A DNA stretch of 64,000 nt from Stenogyne calaminthoides (taxonomy: Eukaryota; Streptophyta; Magnoliopsida; Lamiales; Lamiaceae): assembly GCA_037126765.1 (NCBI GenBank), contig JBBCBC010000024.1, positions 14,233,554-14,297,553 of the forward strand, read 5' to 3'. Position numbers and translations under genes: made by a program. This document shows positions 44,486 through 55,903 of this stretch, one piece after another. Positions within the stretch are counted from its first letter, which is position 1, and each line of letters begins with the position of its first letter. Below the pieces are notes generated by a model. That model saw only the letters and a program-made list of their open reading frames with translations, had not been told where the DNA came from and did no database searches.

Positions 44486-45488
44486 TCTTGGGGTTATACT
44501 GAAAAGTATGCTTTTACTTTGTATAACCAAACTGAAGTTTCTTATTTATTTACTGAAATAAATTATTTAATCACTGTTGCATTAAATATGAATGAATGTT
44601 ATATATGTTTATTGCAAACCCGTTCAATAAGACAGTACGTATTACGTTGTAGTTAATTTGGTGATACCCAATCACTGAAGATCAAATTAATAGCCCTCGT
44701 AATTAAGTACAAATTCACAACCCAGATGGAAATGAATGAACCATCATGAACGGTTGAAGTGTGAGACCTAGATTGGCCTATCTTGACTAAGGGATCACAC
44801 TAGCTCATTTAGGTGCGCTGAATGAGGACCTACAGGAGGACAAATTCTTGGGTACTGAATATACAAGAATTAAACCTCAGTGGTGCGTTGTTTCTTAATC
44901 TCCGTAAATTCAAGAAGTCAAATCTTGACTCCTTTATTAGTGTAAAATTCGAAAATTATGGGTAGAAGAGGGGAAATAATTTTTATGGAAAATTTAATTA
45001 AGGAGAAAAGAATATAGAAGATATATTCAAGATTTCTTGGAGACCAAAAAAAGATTTTCTTCCTTATTTTCCAACCCTAATTTTCGCCCCCCTCCTCCCT
45101 ATTTATAGGGGATGAGTTCCTCATTCCTAAGTGCAATTCCATGTGTTGGAAATATTAGAAATCCACAAAGGTGGTAGCAAAATATTTTATTTCTCTCCCA
45201 TTAAAATCGTTCATTGAAATCTTCCCACCGGATAGCGTTCGTGGAATTTGGAGATATATTTGGGAAGACTCTTGGGTTGATTCATCCGTTTGATTCTTCA
45301 AGAGGTTAGTAATTCCGTAACTACTAGTTCCGCATGTTTAGGATTTACGTGAATTATGTGTACGCATGTTGTTTATTATTATATTGAATTGATTTAGGAT
45401 TAATTCATGTTAGTAATTAACTGTTTAATTTAAATATGTATTTAAATAATCACCTCGAATAGATCCGGGCACCCCGATTTTCCCAACA
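44486..45488 (+). repeat. D 5' LTR
   Basis: It starts TCTTGGGGTTATACTG (TG changed to TC) and ends TTTTCCCAACA, 1003 bp. TATA-like CTATTTATAGG is at 45109. Other copies of its left half are at 1-333 (inverted) and 39001-39108. Confidence 0.92.
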
Positions 45489-45490
45489 AC

Positions 45491-45503
45491 TGGTATCAGA
45501 GCT
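45491..45503 (+). promoter_or_regulatory. D primer-binding site
   Basis: TGGTATCAGAGCT, a perfect match to the classical initiator tRNA-Met PBS, two bases after the LTR. Confidence 0.95.
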
Positions 45504-46801
45504 CTGGTTTCGAGCTCTGATTTTTTAAATTGTTATTTAAATTGTTGGACATTAAATTGAAATTGGATAGTAGAACTGCTATATCTGTTTTGTAGGCATC
45601 CAATTGTCATGGTATTTAATGTGTTTTATTTTCATGCGTATGAATGAATGGTTTTTAATTCGACTCGTTCAGATTTGTTTTTCTCGTGAGAAAATCCACG
45701 AGTAGATTAGGCTATTTGATTTGTTCAATGTAATAGACTAGTCTAGATTTAAGGTATTTATTTATCATTAAATAAATTGTAACCTGATTGGAGACGAAGA
45801 TGGAGACGAGTTAAAGACGGATCCGGAACCGTACGTGGGCAACGTGTGCTGCGTGAAACGTGCTAAGGGAGGCATGCGCACTGCGTGGATGACGCCACCT
45901 TATGTGTTCAGCGCTAAGCGCCAAAAGCGGATCGCCCGGGAGCGGCCGGGTGGCGCTACGTGAGGGGCGTAACGCACGCACGCGTGGCGCCACCGAGGTT
46001 GCTTAGGGTCGCTTAGAGCACACGGGCGACGCGTATTTCGCCTTCAGGCACATGGGCAAAATGGCCGGGCCGGCGGATCAAGGCGGGCATCCCGATTGCA
46101 AGCTGCTTGGCGTGGCGTTTCAAGACGGAGTTCTTTTCGAGATGAACGAGTGGGAGAAATTCAAGACGACGTTTCTTCAAAATCAAGCCAAAGAAAATCA
46201 AACCATGACAGTTGGATAATTTGTGCCCAATGTGTTTATTTTCTGCCTTGCTTGATTTATTGTTGCCGTATTTTCTTGTGCTTTATTTAATCTGTTTAAA
46301 CGTGTTTGCATGAGGATTGCCCAACGAAAAATCTCAAATTCAAAAATTACTAAGTATGTTATGATAATTAATTTGTTTTGACACAAATTAATTTTGACCT
46401 CCATGATTTATTTATTTGTGAAATCTTTTGGAGAAATTCCCCTACGAGACGGTCAAAAGATAACTTTCACATGAATAAATTTCCAAAAGGATGATTGTGA
46501 ATTATTATTAGTGGCGACGATGACCCTCCAACGAGGCTCGATCAAAGCGAAGTAATAATTCTGTATTTAATCATGGTTTTAAATTAAAGGTTTGTAACTG
46601 TTCTTGTTTGTAACCTGCTTGAATGTGATTTAAATGATGACCCTCCCACGAGGCTCATTTAAATATGTTTTGAGATGTTGGCTGATGCATGTTCATATTT
46701 TTTTGTTGAGATTTTAATATGAATCATGTGATCGAATTGTGTGATTTAATTTTGTGTTGATCTGGATATTGATACAAAATATATGTTTATTTCAGTTCAT
46801 C
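45504..46801 (+). other. D untranslated leader with GC-rich island
   Basis: No gene is supported. 45795-46090 is strongly GC-rich (GCCGGGCCGGCGG, CGCACGCACGCG). The motif GACCCTCC(A/C)ACGAGGCTC is repeated at about 46520 and 46640. Confidence 0.6.
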
Positions 46802-47563
46802 ATGTCGCAACCTTTTAATCCACTATTCTATTTACTGAAAGACAACCTTCTCACTGGAGAAAACTTTATTGTTTGGAAACGAAACCTTATGAATTTCCTT
46901 GCTTCACACGAGTACAAATGGGTGATTAATGAACCAAAACCCGAAGAACTAACCAAAAATGCCAGTATACGGGAAGAGATGGAATATAATGAATGGGAGC
47001 TAGGGAATGAATTGATAAGGGACATTATCTTGACATTAATGTCGGATTCTGTAAGGCACCTTCATCAAGGATTTCTCTCAGCTGCAGACATTATGGGAAA
47101 TCTTGAAGTGATGTTCGCGCATCCAACCTATATGGCAGTTCAAAGCATTAAGCATGATTTGAACAAGCTGAGGTTGGAAGAAGGAATGACTGCTAGAGAG
47201 CACATTTTTAGGTTAATCGTCCTCTTTGAAGAATTGGCACATCTTGGCGAAAAATGTGATTTCAAGAGCAAAATTGATTTCATTCTCAAAACTTTACCAA
47301 AGAGCTATGATCATTCTTATGTAAGATACCTATTGGAAGATATGAATTTTACTGTGGATGATATCAAAAGAGCCGTTACTTTGGTTGAAGAGGATATTGA
47401 GCGCAAGAAAGTGAACATGGTTGCAAAAAGGTCTGCTTCTCGTTCTAGGCCAATTGGTGGTAAGAATGATGAAGAGACAAACAGGATAAACATGTTCTAT
47501 TCAAACTTCAAGGATGAAAGTTTAAGCAAGAGGATATGTAAAATGTGGGGAGAAGGGACATAG
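46802..47563 (+). pseudogene. D gag
   Basis: Structural capsid/nucleocapsid protein, 254 codons from ATG 46802 (SQPFNPLFYLLKDNLLTGENFIVWKRNLM). Key features are the TGENFIVWKRNL start and the gag helical core (MTAREHIFRLIVLFEELAHLG, FILKTLPKSYDHSY). It ends in a basic NMVAKRSASRSR segment. The frame closes at TAG 47561 inside the zinc knuckle. The knuckle continues in another frame as KCGEKGHRRWAC, so a small indel near 47545 splits gag from pol. An in-frame upstream ATG at 46754 also exists. The 46802 start is chosen because the typical gag N-terminus begins there. Confidence 0.9.
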
Positions 47564-48350
47564 GAGATGGGCCTGTTCCAATTCCGAAAGGAGTGGAAAG
47601 AAAGGTAATTCACACTCACTAGTTATTGAAACTTGTTTGGCCGAGTATGCTACCCATTCGTGGGTATTGGATACGGGATCCACTGATCATGTATGTTTCA
47701 CATTGCAGGGTTTCAAGCAGACCCGACGACTACGTGAGAGTGAGATCCTCATCACGTTAGGCGATGTTACGAGAGTGGCAGCTGAAGCAGTGGGACAAGT
47801 GCACCTGTCCTTTGGCAACAAGGCGTTAATTTTAAGAGATATTCTTTATGTTCCTATTTTTTGGAAAAACCTTATTTCTATTTCTAAACTGTTTATCGAT
47901 GGATATTCTGTTCATTTTAATAAAGATGTTACTGTTTTTCGTAACGATGTGATTATCTGTCATGGAACTTTGAGGAACAATCTCTATATTATTAACTGTG
48001 CACATCACTCACAAAATGCATCCTATAACACATCTACTATTTCTTGTAAACGAAAGTGCTCGACTGACGTGAACGAGATAATTCTTTGGCACCTAAGATT
48101 AGGTGATATTAACCCGAAAAGGATTCGAAGGTTGGTGAAAGATGGTTCTTTGGGGTCTCTCCAAATTGAGCCACTTCCGACTTGCGAATCGTTCTTGGAG
48201 GTAAAATGACCAAGAGGGCATTTGGAGCCAAGGGGCTTAGAGCTAAAGAAGTGTTAGAAATCGTTCACACTGATGTGTGTGGTCTAATGCAAATTAAATC
48301 TAGAGGTGGCTACGAGTATTTCGTTACTCACACTATGGATACATTTTCCT
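47564..48350 (+). pseudogene. D pol: protease, GAG-pre-integrase, integrase start
   Basis: The knuckle remainder and SNSERSGKK lead into TCLAEYATHSWVLDTGSTDHVCF (protease, DTG at about 47667). It continues with YVPIFWKNLISISKLF, and the zinc-binding ILWHLRLGDINPKRIRRLVKDG...PTCESFLE, where the second Cys of CxxC is replaced. A stop at 48207 follows. In another frame come AKEVLEIVHTDVCG (first integrase Asp, about 48270) and GGYEYFVTHTMDTFS, ending in a stop at 48351. Confidence 0.88.
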
Positions 48351-48351
48351 A

Positions 48352-48990
48352 ATGAAGCATAAATCTGAGACTTTTGATAAATTCAAAGAATTTAAGGCTC
48401 AAGCAGAGAATCATAAGGGAAAAAGTATCAAGTTTCAACGATCTGATCGTGGAGGCGAATACCTCAGCGATGAATTTCTGAACTACCTATCGAAAGTGGG
48501 GATTGTATACCAGTTGACTGCACCCGGTACCCCTCAACAAAACGGGGTTGCGGAACGAAGGAATATAACGCTTTTAGAAATGGTAAGGTCGATAATGAGT
48601 TATGCGGATTTACCAAAATCATTCTAGGGTTACGCATTAGAAACAGCGGCTTATATTCTGAACCTAGTGCAATCCAAATCAGTACCTAAAACCCCGAGAA
48701 TTGTGGATGAGTATGAAGCCCGGTTTGAACACATCGAGATCTGGGGTGTCCCAAGATACGTCTTTAGACAAGAAAGCCAGAATTGGATGCGTTCGAATTA
48801 AGGATGTTCATAGGGTACCCGAAGGAACTAAAGGATGCATGTTCTATGGTCCTGAAGATCAAAAGGTTATGTCGATACTCACTTTAGATTTTTTGGAAGA
48901 AGACTATATGAACAGTAGAAAGCCTAGAAGTGAAATTACCTTAGAAGAACTTAGGGGGCCAACTCCATTGCCAACTGTCCAAAATGACAT
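48352..48990 (+). pseudogene. D pol: integrase core and C-terminal region
   Basis: MKHKSETFDKFKEFKAQAEN, FQRSDRGGEYLSDEF (second Asp), TPQQNGVAERRNITLLEMVRSIMS (Glu region). A stop (W codon TGG changed to TAG) lies after LPKSF at 48625. After a frameshift near 48700 the C-terminal part reads RIKDVHRVPEGTKGCMFYGPEDQKVM, then FLEEDYMNS. Confidence 0.9.
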
Positions 48991-50440
48991 ACCAAACGTC
49001 ACGCCTACACAATCGGAACCTCGTTGTAGTGGGAGGGTTATCAGACAACCCGAGAGATTCTTGGGGATCGGAGAGTCTTCGGACTTGATCTCTGCAGAAG
49101 AATCAGATCCATGGTCCTACAACGAGGCGATCCAAGACAAAGATGCTCAATCTTGGCAAACAGCAATGGGAGCCGAGATGGGTTCAATGGATCACAACAA
49201 GGTGTGGGAGCTAGTCGAACCACTTGATGGGGTAAAACCCATCGGATGCAAGTGGGTATACAAGAGAAAAAGGGGACCGGACGGAAGGTTTGAAACCTTC
49301 AAAGCAAGACTTGTGGCGAAAGGGTACACTAAAAAAGAAGGGATCGATTATGAGGAAACCTTTTCGCCCGTAGCCATGCTCAAGTCCATCCACATTCTCT
49401 TGTCGATTGCTGCGCATCTAGATTTTGAGATCTGGCAAATGGACGTCAAGACAACTTTCCTAAATGGAAATCTTGACGAAGAAATATATATGCAACAATC
49501 ATAAGGTTTCATTGAAAAAGGCCAAGAGCATCTGGTTTGCAAGCTCAGGAAGTCCATTTATGGACTGAAGCAAGCATCCCGAGCTTGGAATCACTGTTTT
49601 GATCAAGTTATAAAATCCTACGGATTCGATCAAAATGAATTTGAAAGTTGTGTCTATAAAAAGCGTGACAGAACTGCATTGGTATTTTTGGTACAATACG
49701 TGGATGACATTCTGCTCATCGGACACGATGTAAAGGTGTTATCAGATGTAAGGGCATGACTGTCAAACCAGTTCGATATAAAGGACTTAGGGGAAGCCAG
49801 TCACATCCTAGGGATCAAGATCACTCGAGATCGCAGGAAAAGAATGATCGGGCTTTCGCAAGCCTCATACATAGACACTATTTTGAAGCGCTTCAGCATG
49901 CAGGATTCCAAGAAAGGCTTTGTGCCCCACAGACACGGAATCCATCTATCCAAAGAGATGTGTCCCAGGACACAGAAAGAGATAGATGACATGAAGGGCA
50001 TCCCTTATGCTTCGGCTGTGGGAAGCCTCATGTATGTAATGCTGTGTACGAGACCGGATATCTGCTTTGCCATAGGCATGGTGGCAAGATATCAAAGTAA
50101 CCCTGGGAAAGAGCATTGGACTGCAGTAAAGAACATTCTGAAGTACCTGAAAAGGACAAGAGACAGAATGTTGGTTTACAAGTCAGACAGTCTGATCCCC
50201 ATCGGTTACACGGACTCGGATTTCCAATCAGACATTGACTCTAGAAAGTCTACCTCGGGTAGTGTGTTCTGCATGGGGGGAGGAGCCATGACATGGAGAA
50301 GCGTAAAGCATAAATGCATCGCTGATTATACCATGGAAGCCGAGTACATCGTTGCTTATGAAGCAGCGAAGGAAGCGGTTTGACTCAAGAACTTCCTGGT
50401 GGACTTGGACGTAGTCCCAAATTTGCCTGGCGTGCAAGTA
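48991..50440 (+). pseudogene. D pol: reverse transcriptase and RNase H
   Basis: RT starts at WQTAMGAEMGSMDHNKVWELV, then GCKWVYKRKRGPDG, FKARLVAKGYTKKEGIDYEETFSPVA, IWQMDVKTTFLNGNLDEEIYMQQ. A TAA at 49501 is a single codon lesion before GFIEKGQEHLVCKLRKSIYGL. The catalytic VQYVDDILLIG (about 49697) is intact. A TGA at about 49757 precedes LSNQFDIKDLGEASHILGIKI. RNase H follows with YTDSDFQSDIDSRKSTSG and MEAEYIVAYEAAKEAV, then a TGA at 50381, and fades by 50440. Only three stops and no frameshift occur across RT and RNase H. Confidence 0.93.
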
Positions 50441-50984
50441 CGTCTTGCTTGATTTGTCCCCTTGGTGGGCTCATATCCTTTATCATGCCAAATCTTGCAA
50501 GTGAAAATTTATTTCCGGCATGGATAATAATGTGGAGCTGTCTTTACTCCAAGGACAAAGATATTAATTAATATAAAGCTTGTTCAGTGGCTTAATTAAT
50601 TAATGGACTAAGATAATTTTAAACGCGGGAAATAATGACCGGAAGCCATGTTATATGTGAAATCGTAATATGGGTTAAGATGGATAGTTCAATATTAATT
50701 TTATAGTGGAGTAAATTAATATTAATGGACTTGAATAATATTTGGCCCAAAATATTAAAGCTTCATAGTCCATTGGAGGTCCAATCTTAATTCTCCTAAA
50801 GGCCCCCCAAATAGCCCAAAATAAAGTCCAATTAATGAGAGAGAGAAGAAAATATTCTTACCTAATTTCCAATTGATATTTTCGAAAATTTTGTCTATTA
50901 AAGGAAGAAAAGATTGTCTTGATTTTCTTGTAGATATTTTTTGGAAAGAGATAATTATTGTATGAATACATAATTATCCCATAA
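50441..50984 (+). other. D 3' region unlike the D 5' LTR
   Basis: No ORF. It occupies the place where the polypurine tract and left 440 bp of the 3' LTR should be, but shares no clear similarity with 44486-44925. It contains a CATAGTCCATTGGAGGTCCA segment and CCCAAAATATTAAAG. Confidence 0.55.
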
Positions 50985-51564
50985 ATTCAAGAAGTCAAAT
51001 CTTGACTCCTTTATTAGTGTAAAATTCAAAAATTATGGGTAGAAGAGGGGAAATAATTTTTATGGAAAATTTAATTAAGGAGAAAAGAATATAGAAGATA
51101 TATTCAAGATTTCTTGGAGACCAAGAAAAGATTTTATTCCTTATTTTTCAACCCTAATTTTCGCCCCCCTCCTCCCAATTTATAGGGGATGAGTTCCTCA
51201 TTCCCAAGTGCAATTCCATGTGTTGAAAATATTAGAAATCCACAAAGGTGGTAACAAAATATTTTATTTCTCTCCAATTAAAATTGTTCGTTGAAATCTT
51301 CTTCCGGATAGCGTTCGTGGGCTTTGGGGATATATTTGGGAAGGCTCTTGGGTTGATTCATCCGTTTGATTCTTCAAGAGGTTAGTAATTTAGTAACTCC
51401 TAGTTTCGCATGTTTAGGATTTATGTGAATTATGTGTACGCATGTTGTTTATTATTATGTTGAGATGATTTAGGATTAATTCATGTTAGTAATTAACTGT
51501 TTAATTTAAATATGTATTTAAATAATCACCTCGAATAGATCTGGGCACCCCGATTTTCCCAACA
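50985..51564 (+). repeat. D 3' LTR, right half
   Basis: From TAAATTCAAGAAGTCAAATC to TTTTCCCAACA it matches 44925-45488 of the 5' LTR with few differences, including the TATA-like segment near 51175. Confidence 0.92.
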
Positions 51565-51569
51565 TCTTT

Positions 51570-51794
51570 TGCTTGATGTCTCACCTGACTTCCTAACTTA
51601 TCTGATCTTTTGATCTAACTTACCTTATACATATTGAGTTCCTCCTCAATATGTGACTTATCTCTTACATCAGCTGTCTATACAACTCAGCTGGTCATCC
51701 TATTCTGATATCTAAGTCATCAGTCAGCTAACAGGTCTGACTGATCCTATTACATCTGTTTTGGAACTTCGATCAAACTATAAATTTCCCAACA
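51570..51794 (-). repeat. A1 5' LTR, piece 2
   Basis: It continues the LTR from TGCTTGATGTCTCACC to TTTCCCAACA (51794) and is followed by the CCCTC TSD. It carries the LTR hairpin at 51629-51654. Confidence 0.95.
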
Positions 51795-52697
51795 CCCTCA
51801 TATATCGAGCAATTAGTCAAACTAACTGTCTTAAATGAACCCTAGACAATAAATTAAACATTCTCAATATATGAGGTACGTTGTGAGAAATGTGCAACTA
51901 CCTATAAATGAAACATGGGCTATTACGATTTCCTCCTTTTATTCACGAATACTCAATTAGTCTTGAACCTGATGAAGTGTCTATTCAAATAACTTAATCA
52001 TATTATCTCTAATCACTAATTGATCACTTATGTCACACTTGGCCACAAAGTCCAAGTTGACGTGCATTGGACTTTGATTCAATTATGATGAGAAGATGAG
52101 GGTTCTCTCTAAATCCACTTTGAGGAATGAATCCTTCTCTTGTATCAACTACCACGCACATGAACTTTGTGATGAACCCAATCCAAGCCATATCTACCCA
52201 TGGAAGGGTGCAAGCGTCGGTCATGGTCAAAGTTCATCACTCTACACATGTCGTGCGTATTGACCTCAAGTCAAAGGAGTTTCGCATTGCTCCCACTAAC
52301 CGACACACCCGTAGACAAATATAGTGGAACTACATCAAATGGTTGCTCGGATGGGTATACCAATACACTCTAAGGTATTGTGTATCCATCATGAGATATC
52401 TAGTATCTCGTATTAAGTGAGATCTTACTGCACTCTCTAAGAGTATGATGTAGCTCGAACACCAATCTCCATTGATGATCCTTGATCGGGGCTATTTGAG
52501 AATCATTCTTAAGTCATCTGAGTTCTCACATCTCGATGACAACACTGATTTAAGGGAACACATATAAGAACAAATGCAAACAATCAAACATAATATTCTA
52601 ATAAGTGTAACGTCATACATTAATATTAAATAAATAATAATATTAAACCAACACTGAATATTATCTTAGCATTATGTCCATACAAAGGACCAGTCAT
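51795..52697 (-). repeat. B2 3' LTR, proximal piece
   Basis: It matches 59278-60197 of the B2 5' LTR. It stops about 30 bp short of the expected LTR start and joins directly to the end of pol at a shared TCCTTTG (about 52684-52690). Confidence 0.92.
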
Positions 52698-53692
52698 ATT
52701 ATCTTCCATGGGAACACCCTCTAATTCTATCTCTCCTCTAGTGATTATCTCTCTTATCAAGTGATAACCCTCGGTACATGCTTATTTTTGTTATTGGATC
52801 TCGGTTTCTTAGCTTGCGCAACTGCACCAGTGTTGTCACAATACAACTTTATTGGGCTGCCGACACTCGGAAGTACCTCTAGTTCATTCAAGAACTATTT
52901 TATCCAGACAACCTCTTCGGCAGCTTCCGCCGCAGTAATGTACTCAACTTCGATTGTTGAGTCCGCGGTAGTCTCTTACTTGAAACTATTCCAACTAAAA
53001 GTCCCACCATTGAGAGTGAACGCATAGCCTGACTGAGATTTGTAATCATCAAAGTCAGATTGGAAACTTATGTCCGCATAACCAGTAGCAACTAGTTCTG
53101 ACTGACCTCCATAGACCAAGAAGCAATCTTTAGTACGTCTGAGGTACTTGAGAATGTTCTTGACAGCAATCCAGTGAGGTTCACCCGGATTCTGTTGGTA
53201 TATACCAGTGGTGCTGACAGCGAAGGCCACATCTGGCCTAGTGCAAGTCATGGCGTACATGATGGATCCAATTGCGGATGCATATGGTATGTCCTTCAGG
53301 TGCCGGATATCAGCGTCTATGGAAGGACAATCCTTCTTAGACAACTTTATCCCATGACATGCCGGTAGAGAACCTCTCTTAGAGTTCTCCATCGCGAATC
53401 GCTTCAACACCTTATCTACGTAGGTGGACTGTGATAGCCCCAACATCTTCTTGGATCTATCCCTATGGATCTTGATCCCTAAGATATAGCAGGCTTCACC
53501 AAGATCCTTCATCATGAAGGTCTTTGACAACCATTCTTTCACGGACTGCATGAGTGGGATATTGTTTCCCATAATTAGTATGTCATTGACATACACAACT
53601 ATGAAGATAATATTCTTCCCCATTGCATTTTCGATAGACGTACGGATCTTCTGATTTTCTGACGAAGTCAAATAATTTGACAACCTCATCAA
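52698..53692 (-). pseudogene. B2 pol: RT second half and RNase H
   Basis: The frame opens at 53692 and includes the catalytic motif as VYVNDILIMG (YVDD changed to YVND, about 53595). DLGEACYILGIKI, SQSTYVDKVLKRFAME and PYASAIGSIMYAMTCTRPDVAFAV follow. RNase H has ATGYADISFQSDFDDYKSQSGY, a stop at 52976, VEYITAAEAAEEVVW and LYCDNTGAVAQAKKPRSNNKNKH, reaching about 52740. It ends at the deletion junction with the 3' LTR. Confidence 0.93.
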
Positions 53693-53702
53693 ATCGGATA
53701 TC

Positions 53703-54055
53703 TCAACTCCTAGAAGCTTGCTTCAATCCATAAATGGACCGTTTAAGCTTGCACACAAGATTAGATTTTGACTTTGATATAAAACCTTCTGGTTGAGTCA
53801 TAAACACTTCCTTATCAATGTTTCCATTGAAGAAAGTTGTTTTGACATCCATCTGCCAAATCTCATAATCAAGGTGTGCTGCTACCGCAAGTAAAATTCG
53901 AATGGACTTGATCTTTACAACTGGTGAGAAAGTCTCGTCATAGTCAACGCCTTTGCGTTGATTATAACCTTTTGCCACCAACCTAGCCTTGTTGGTTTGT
54001 ACCTTGCTAAATGTAACCTATGGGTTTGACCCCTTTCGGCAATTCAACCAAGTCC
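53703..54055 (-). pseudogene. B2 pol: RT first half
   Basis: MVAKGYNQRKGVDYDETFSPVV, then IWQMDVKTTFFNGNIDKEVFMTQPEGF and CKLKRSIYGLKQASRS, ending in a frameshift near 53700. The linker toward integrase contains a stop near 54018. Confidence 0.92.
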
Positions 54056-55271
54056 TAGACTTGATTTGTGTACATTGAGTCCATCTCGGATTTCATGGCT
54101 TCATGCCACTTCTTTGAGTCAACATCTAATGTTGCCTCAGTGTAAGTTCTAGGTTCGTCTTTATCTGGGATCTCCAAGTCATCATGTTCTTCTACGAGGA
54201 AACCATAATACCCAGTGGATGGATTACGAACTCCAGTGGACTTACGGAGTTGTGGTTGTTTAGGCTGTACATTCTGATCATGAAAATTTTGTGGTGCAGC
54301 GATTTCATCGTTGACCGGGGAGGCCTCAAGAGAGACACTTTCGGATGCCTCTTGAGCGGGAGTTTGAACTATGCTATTCTCATTCAGCCTACTTGGAGTT
54401 CGTTGCTCGGGGAATGCAACTCCAATTACGCTCCCACTAGCTGAAAGAGGATCACTTAGTGATAAACTTCCACCATGTGAGCTGCTAAATGCTCCCACTG
54501 ATTATTTGTCATGTTGCTTTGATAAGACATAAGTCTCCTTGTTAGTTTGTGGTTCTTGAATTTCTTCAAGTTCTATCATCTTACGACCTTGTTCCTTGAA
54601 GACATAATCTTCCTCGAGGAATCTAGCCTGCTTAGATACAATCACTGATTGTTTCTCCGATAGATAGAAGTAATATCCTTTAGTTTCCTTAGGATATCCC
54701 AAAAAATAACCTTTTTCACCTTTGGATTCCAATTTGTCGGTGAGCATCTTTTTCACAATCACGGGGCACCCCCATGTTTTGATATGTGAAAAAGTTGGCT
54801 TCTTGCCACACCATAATTCATATGGTGTATGCTCAACTGATTTGGATGGAATCCTATTCAGAATGTAAAATTGAGGTTTTGTAACACGTATCCCCATATG
54901 AATGTCGGAAGAGAGAAAAAGCTCATCATGGACCTCACCATGTCTAACAGGGTTTGGTTTCTCCTTTCGGACACACCGTTCATCTGAGGTGTTCCGGGAG
55001 GAGTCCATTGTCACTGGATTCCATGTAACTTCAAGTAATCAATGAATTCATGGCTAAGGTATTCACCTCCTCGATCTGATCGAAGAATCTTGATACTCTT
55101 ACCAAGTTGCTTCTCTACTTTAAACTCTTTGAATTTCTCAAACGATTCAGATTTGTGTCTCATAAGATACATATACCCGTACATCGAGAAATCATCAGTA
55201 AAAGTGATGAAGTATCCGAATTGACCCCTAGCTAGAGTGGGCAATGGTCCACAGATATCACTGTGGATCAA
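54055..55271 (-). pseudogene. B2 pol: integrase core and linker
   Basis: The core starts MIHSDICGPLPTLARGQFGYFI (first Asp) and FTDDFSMYGYMYLMRHKSESF. It continues to ILRSDRGGEYLSHEF (second Asp). A frameshift at about 55012 precedes the RNTSDERCVRKE segment that holds the Glu region in another frame. Then come VEHTPYELWCGKKPTFSHI, KSEKGYF-like GYFLGYPKETKGYYFY, RFLEEDYVFKEQGRKM, and the Ser-rich GGSLSLSDPLSASGSV linker (54055-54498). Confidence 0.92.
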
Positions 55272-55320
55272 CTCTAGGACTTCTTTGGCACGAACTCTTT
55301 TCCCGAAAAGGGTTTATTGG

Positions 55321-55902
55321 TCATTTGCCCTTGAGACAAGATTCACAACTTCCATAAGACTCAAAGTCGAATGGGGTTAAGTAGTCTAACTTTCTTAACC
55401 TTGCAATTATTTTCTCGTTTACATGACCAAGTCTACAATGCCACAAGTATGTAGGGTTTTCATGATTACTATGCTTGAGTCTTTTATTTTGTATATTAAG
55501 AATGGTATATCCACAGTGTAACAAATATAAACCATTAGATAGAAGAGCATTTCCATACACATGACCATTAAGCGAAAAATAACAATTATTGTTTGCAAAA
55601 TGGAAGGAAAAACCTTCAATATCTAAAATCGGGATAAAAATAATGTTGCGGGTAATAGAAGGAACAAAATAACAATTATTCAGTTCAACTCTAAAACTAG
55701 AGGGTAAATCTAAAACATAAACGCCAACACGCTCATCAGCAACTCTTGCTCCATTCCCAACGTGTAGCGAGACTTCACCCGACCTAACTGCCCTGCTTTC
55801 CTTGAGACCCTGCACATTTGTACAAATGTGTGAGCCATAACCGGTATCTAATACCCAACAGTTAATATCATTTGTGGATATGTTTATCTCAATAACAAAC
55901 AT
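55321..55902 (-). pseudogene. B2 pol: protease and GAG-pre-integrase
   Basis: INCWVLDTGYGSHICTN (active-site DTG at about 55860), VSLHVGNGARVADE, YFVPSITRNI. The zinc-binding module has YLWHCRLGHVNEKIIARLRKLDYL and CESCLKGK at 55321. This is a clean 193-codon frame. Confidence 0.93.
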
Positions 55903-55903
55903 A

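Larger units (their letters stand above)
44486..51564 (+). mobile_element. D: Angela-like Ty1/copia element, best-preserved here
   Basis: 5' LTR 44486-45488, PBS 45491, gag 46802-47563, pol 47564-50440, 3' LTR right half 50985-51564. The TSD is TCTTT. It is inserted in the A1 5' LTR. The left halves of the two LTRs do not match. It has few coding lesions compared with A1, B1 and B2. Confidence 0.92.
1846..51794 (-). mobile_element. A1: SIRE-like Ty1/copia element with a third ORF, split by A2, B1 and D
   Basis: On the minus strand the order is 5' LTR (43211-44485 plus 51570-51794), PBS at about 43195-43208, gag (41844-43071 and 26050-27141), protease (25600-25760), integrase (25171-25600 and 9694-10560), RT and RNase H (7812-9583), ORF3 (3509-6982), polypurine tract (3291-3306) and 3' LTR (1846-3290). 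The HMDLFGP, GCSGHMTG and coiled-coil gag tail are typical of SIRE/Maximus elements. The TSD is CCCTC. Without the three nested elements its length is about 13.6 kb. Confidence 0.92.

Noticed and set aside
45811..46201. Minus-strand ORFs in the D leader
   Set aside because: They come from the GC-rich island and have no recognisable domain or conservation in related leaders.
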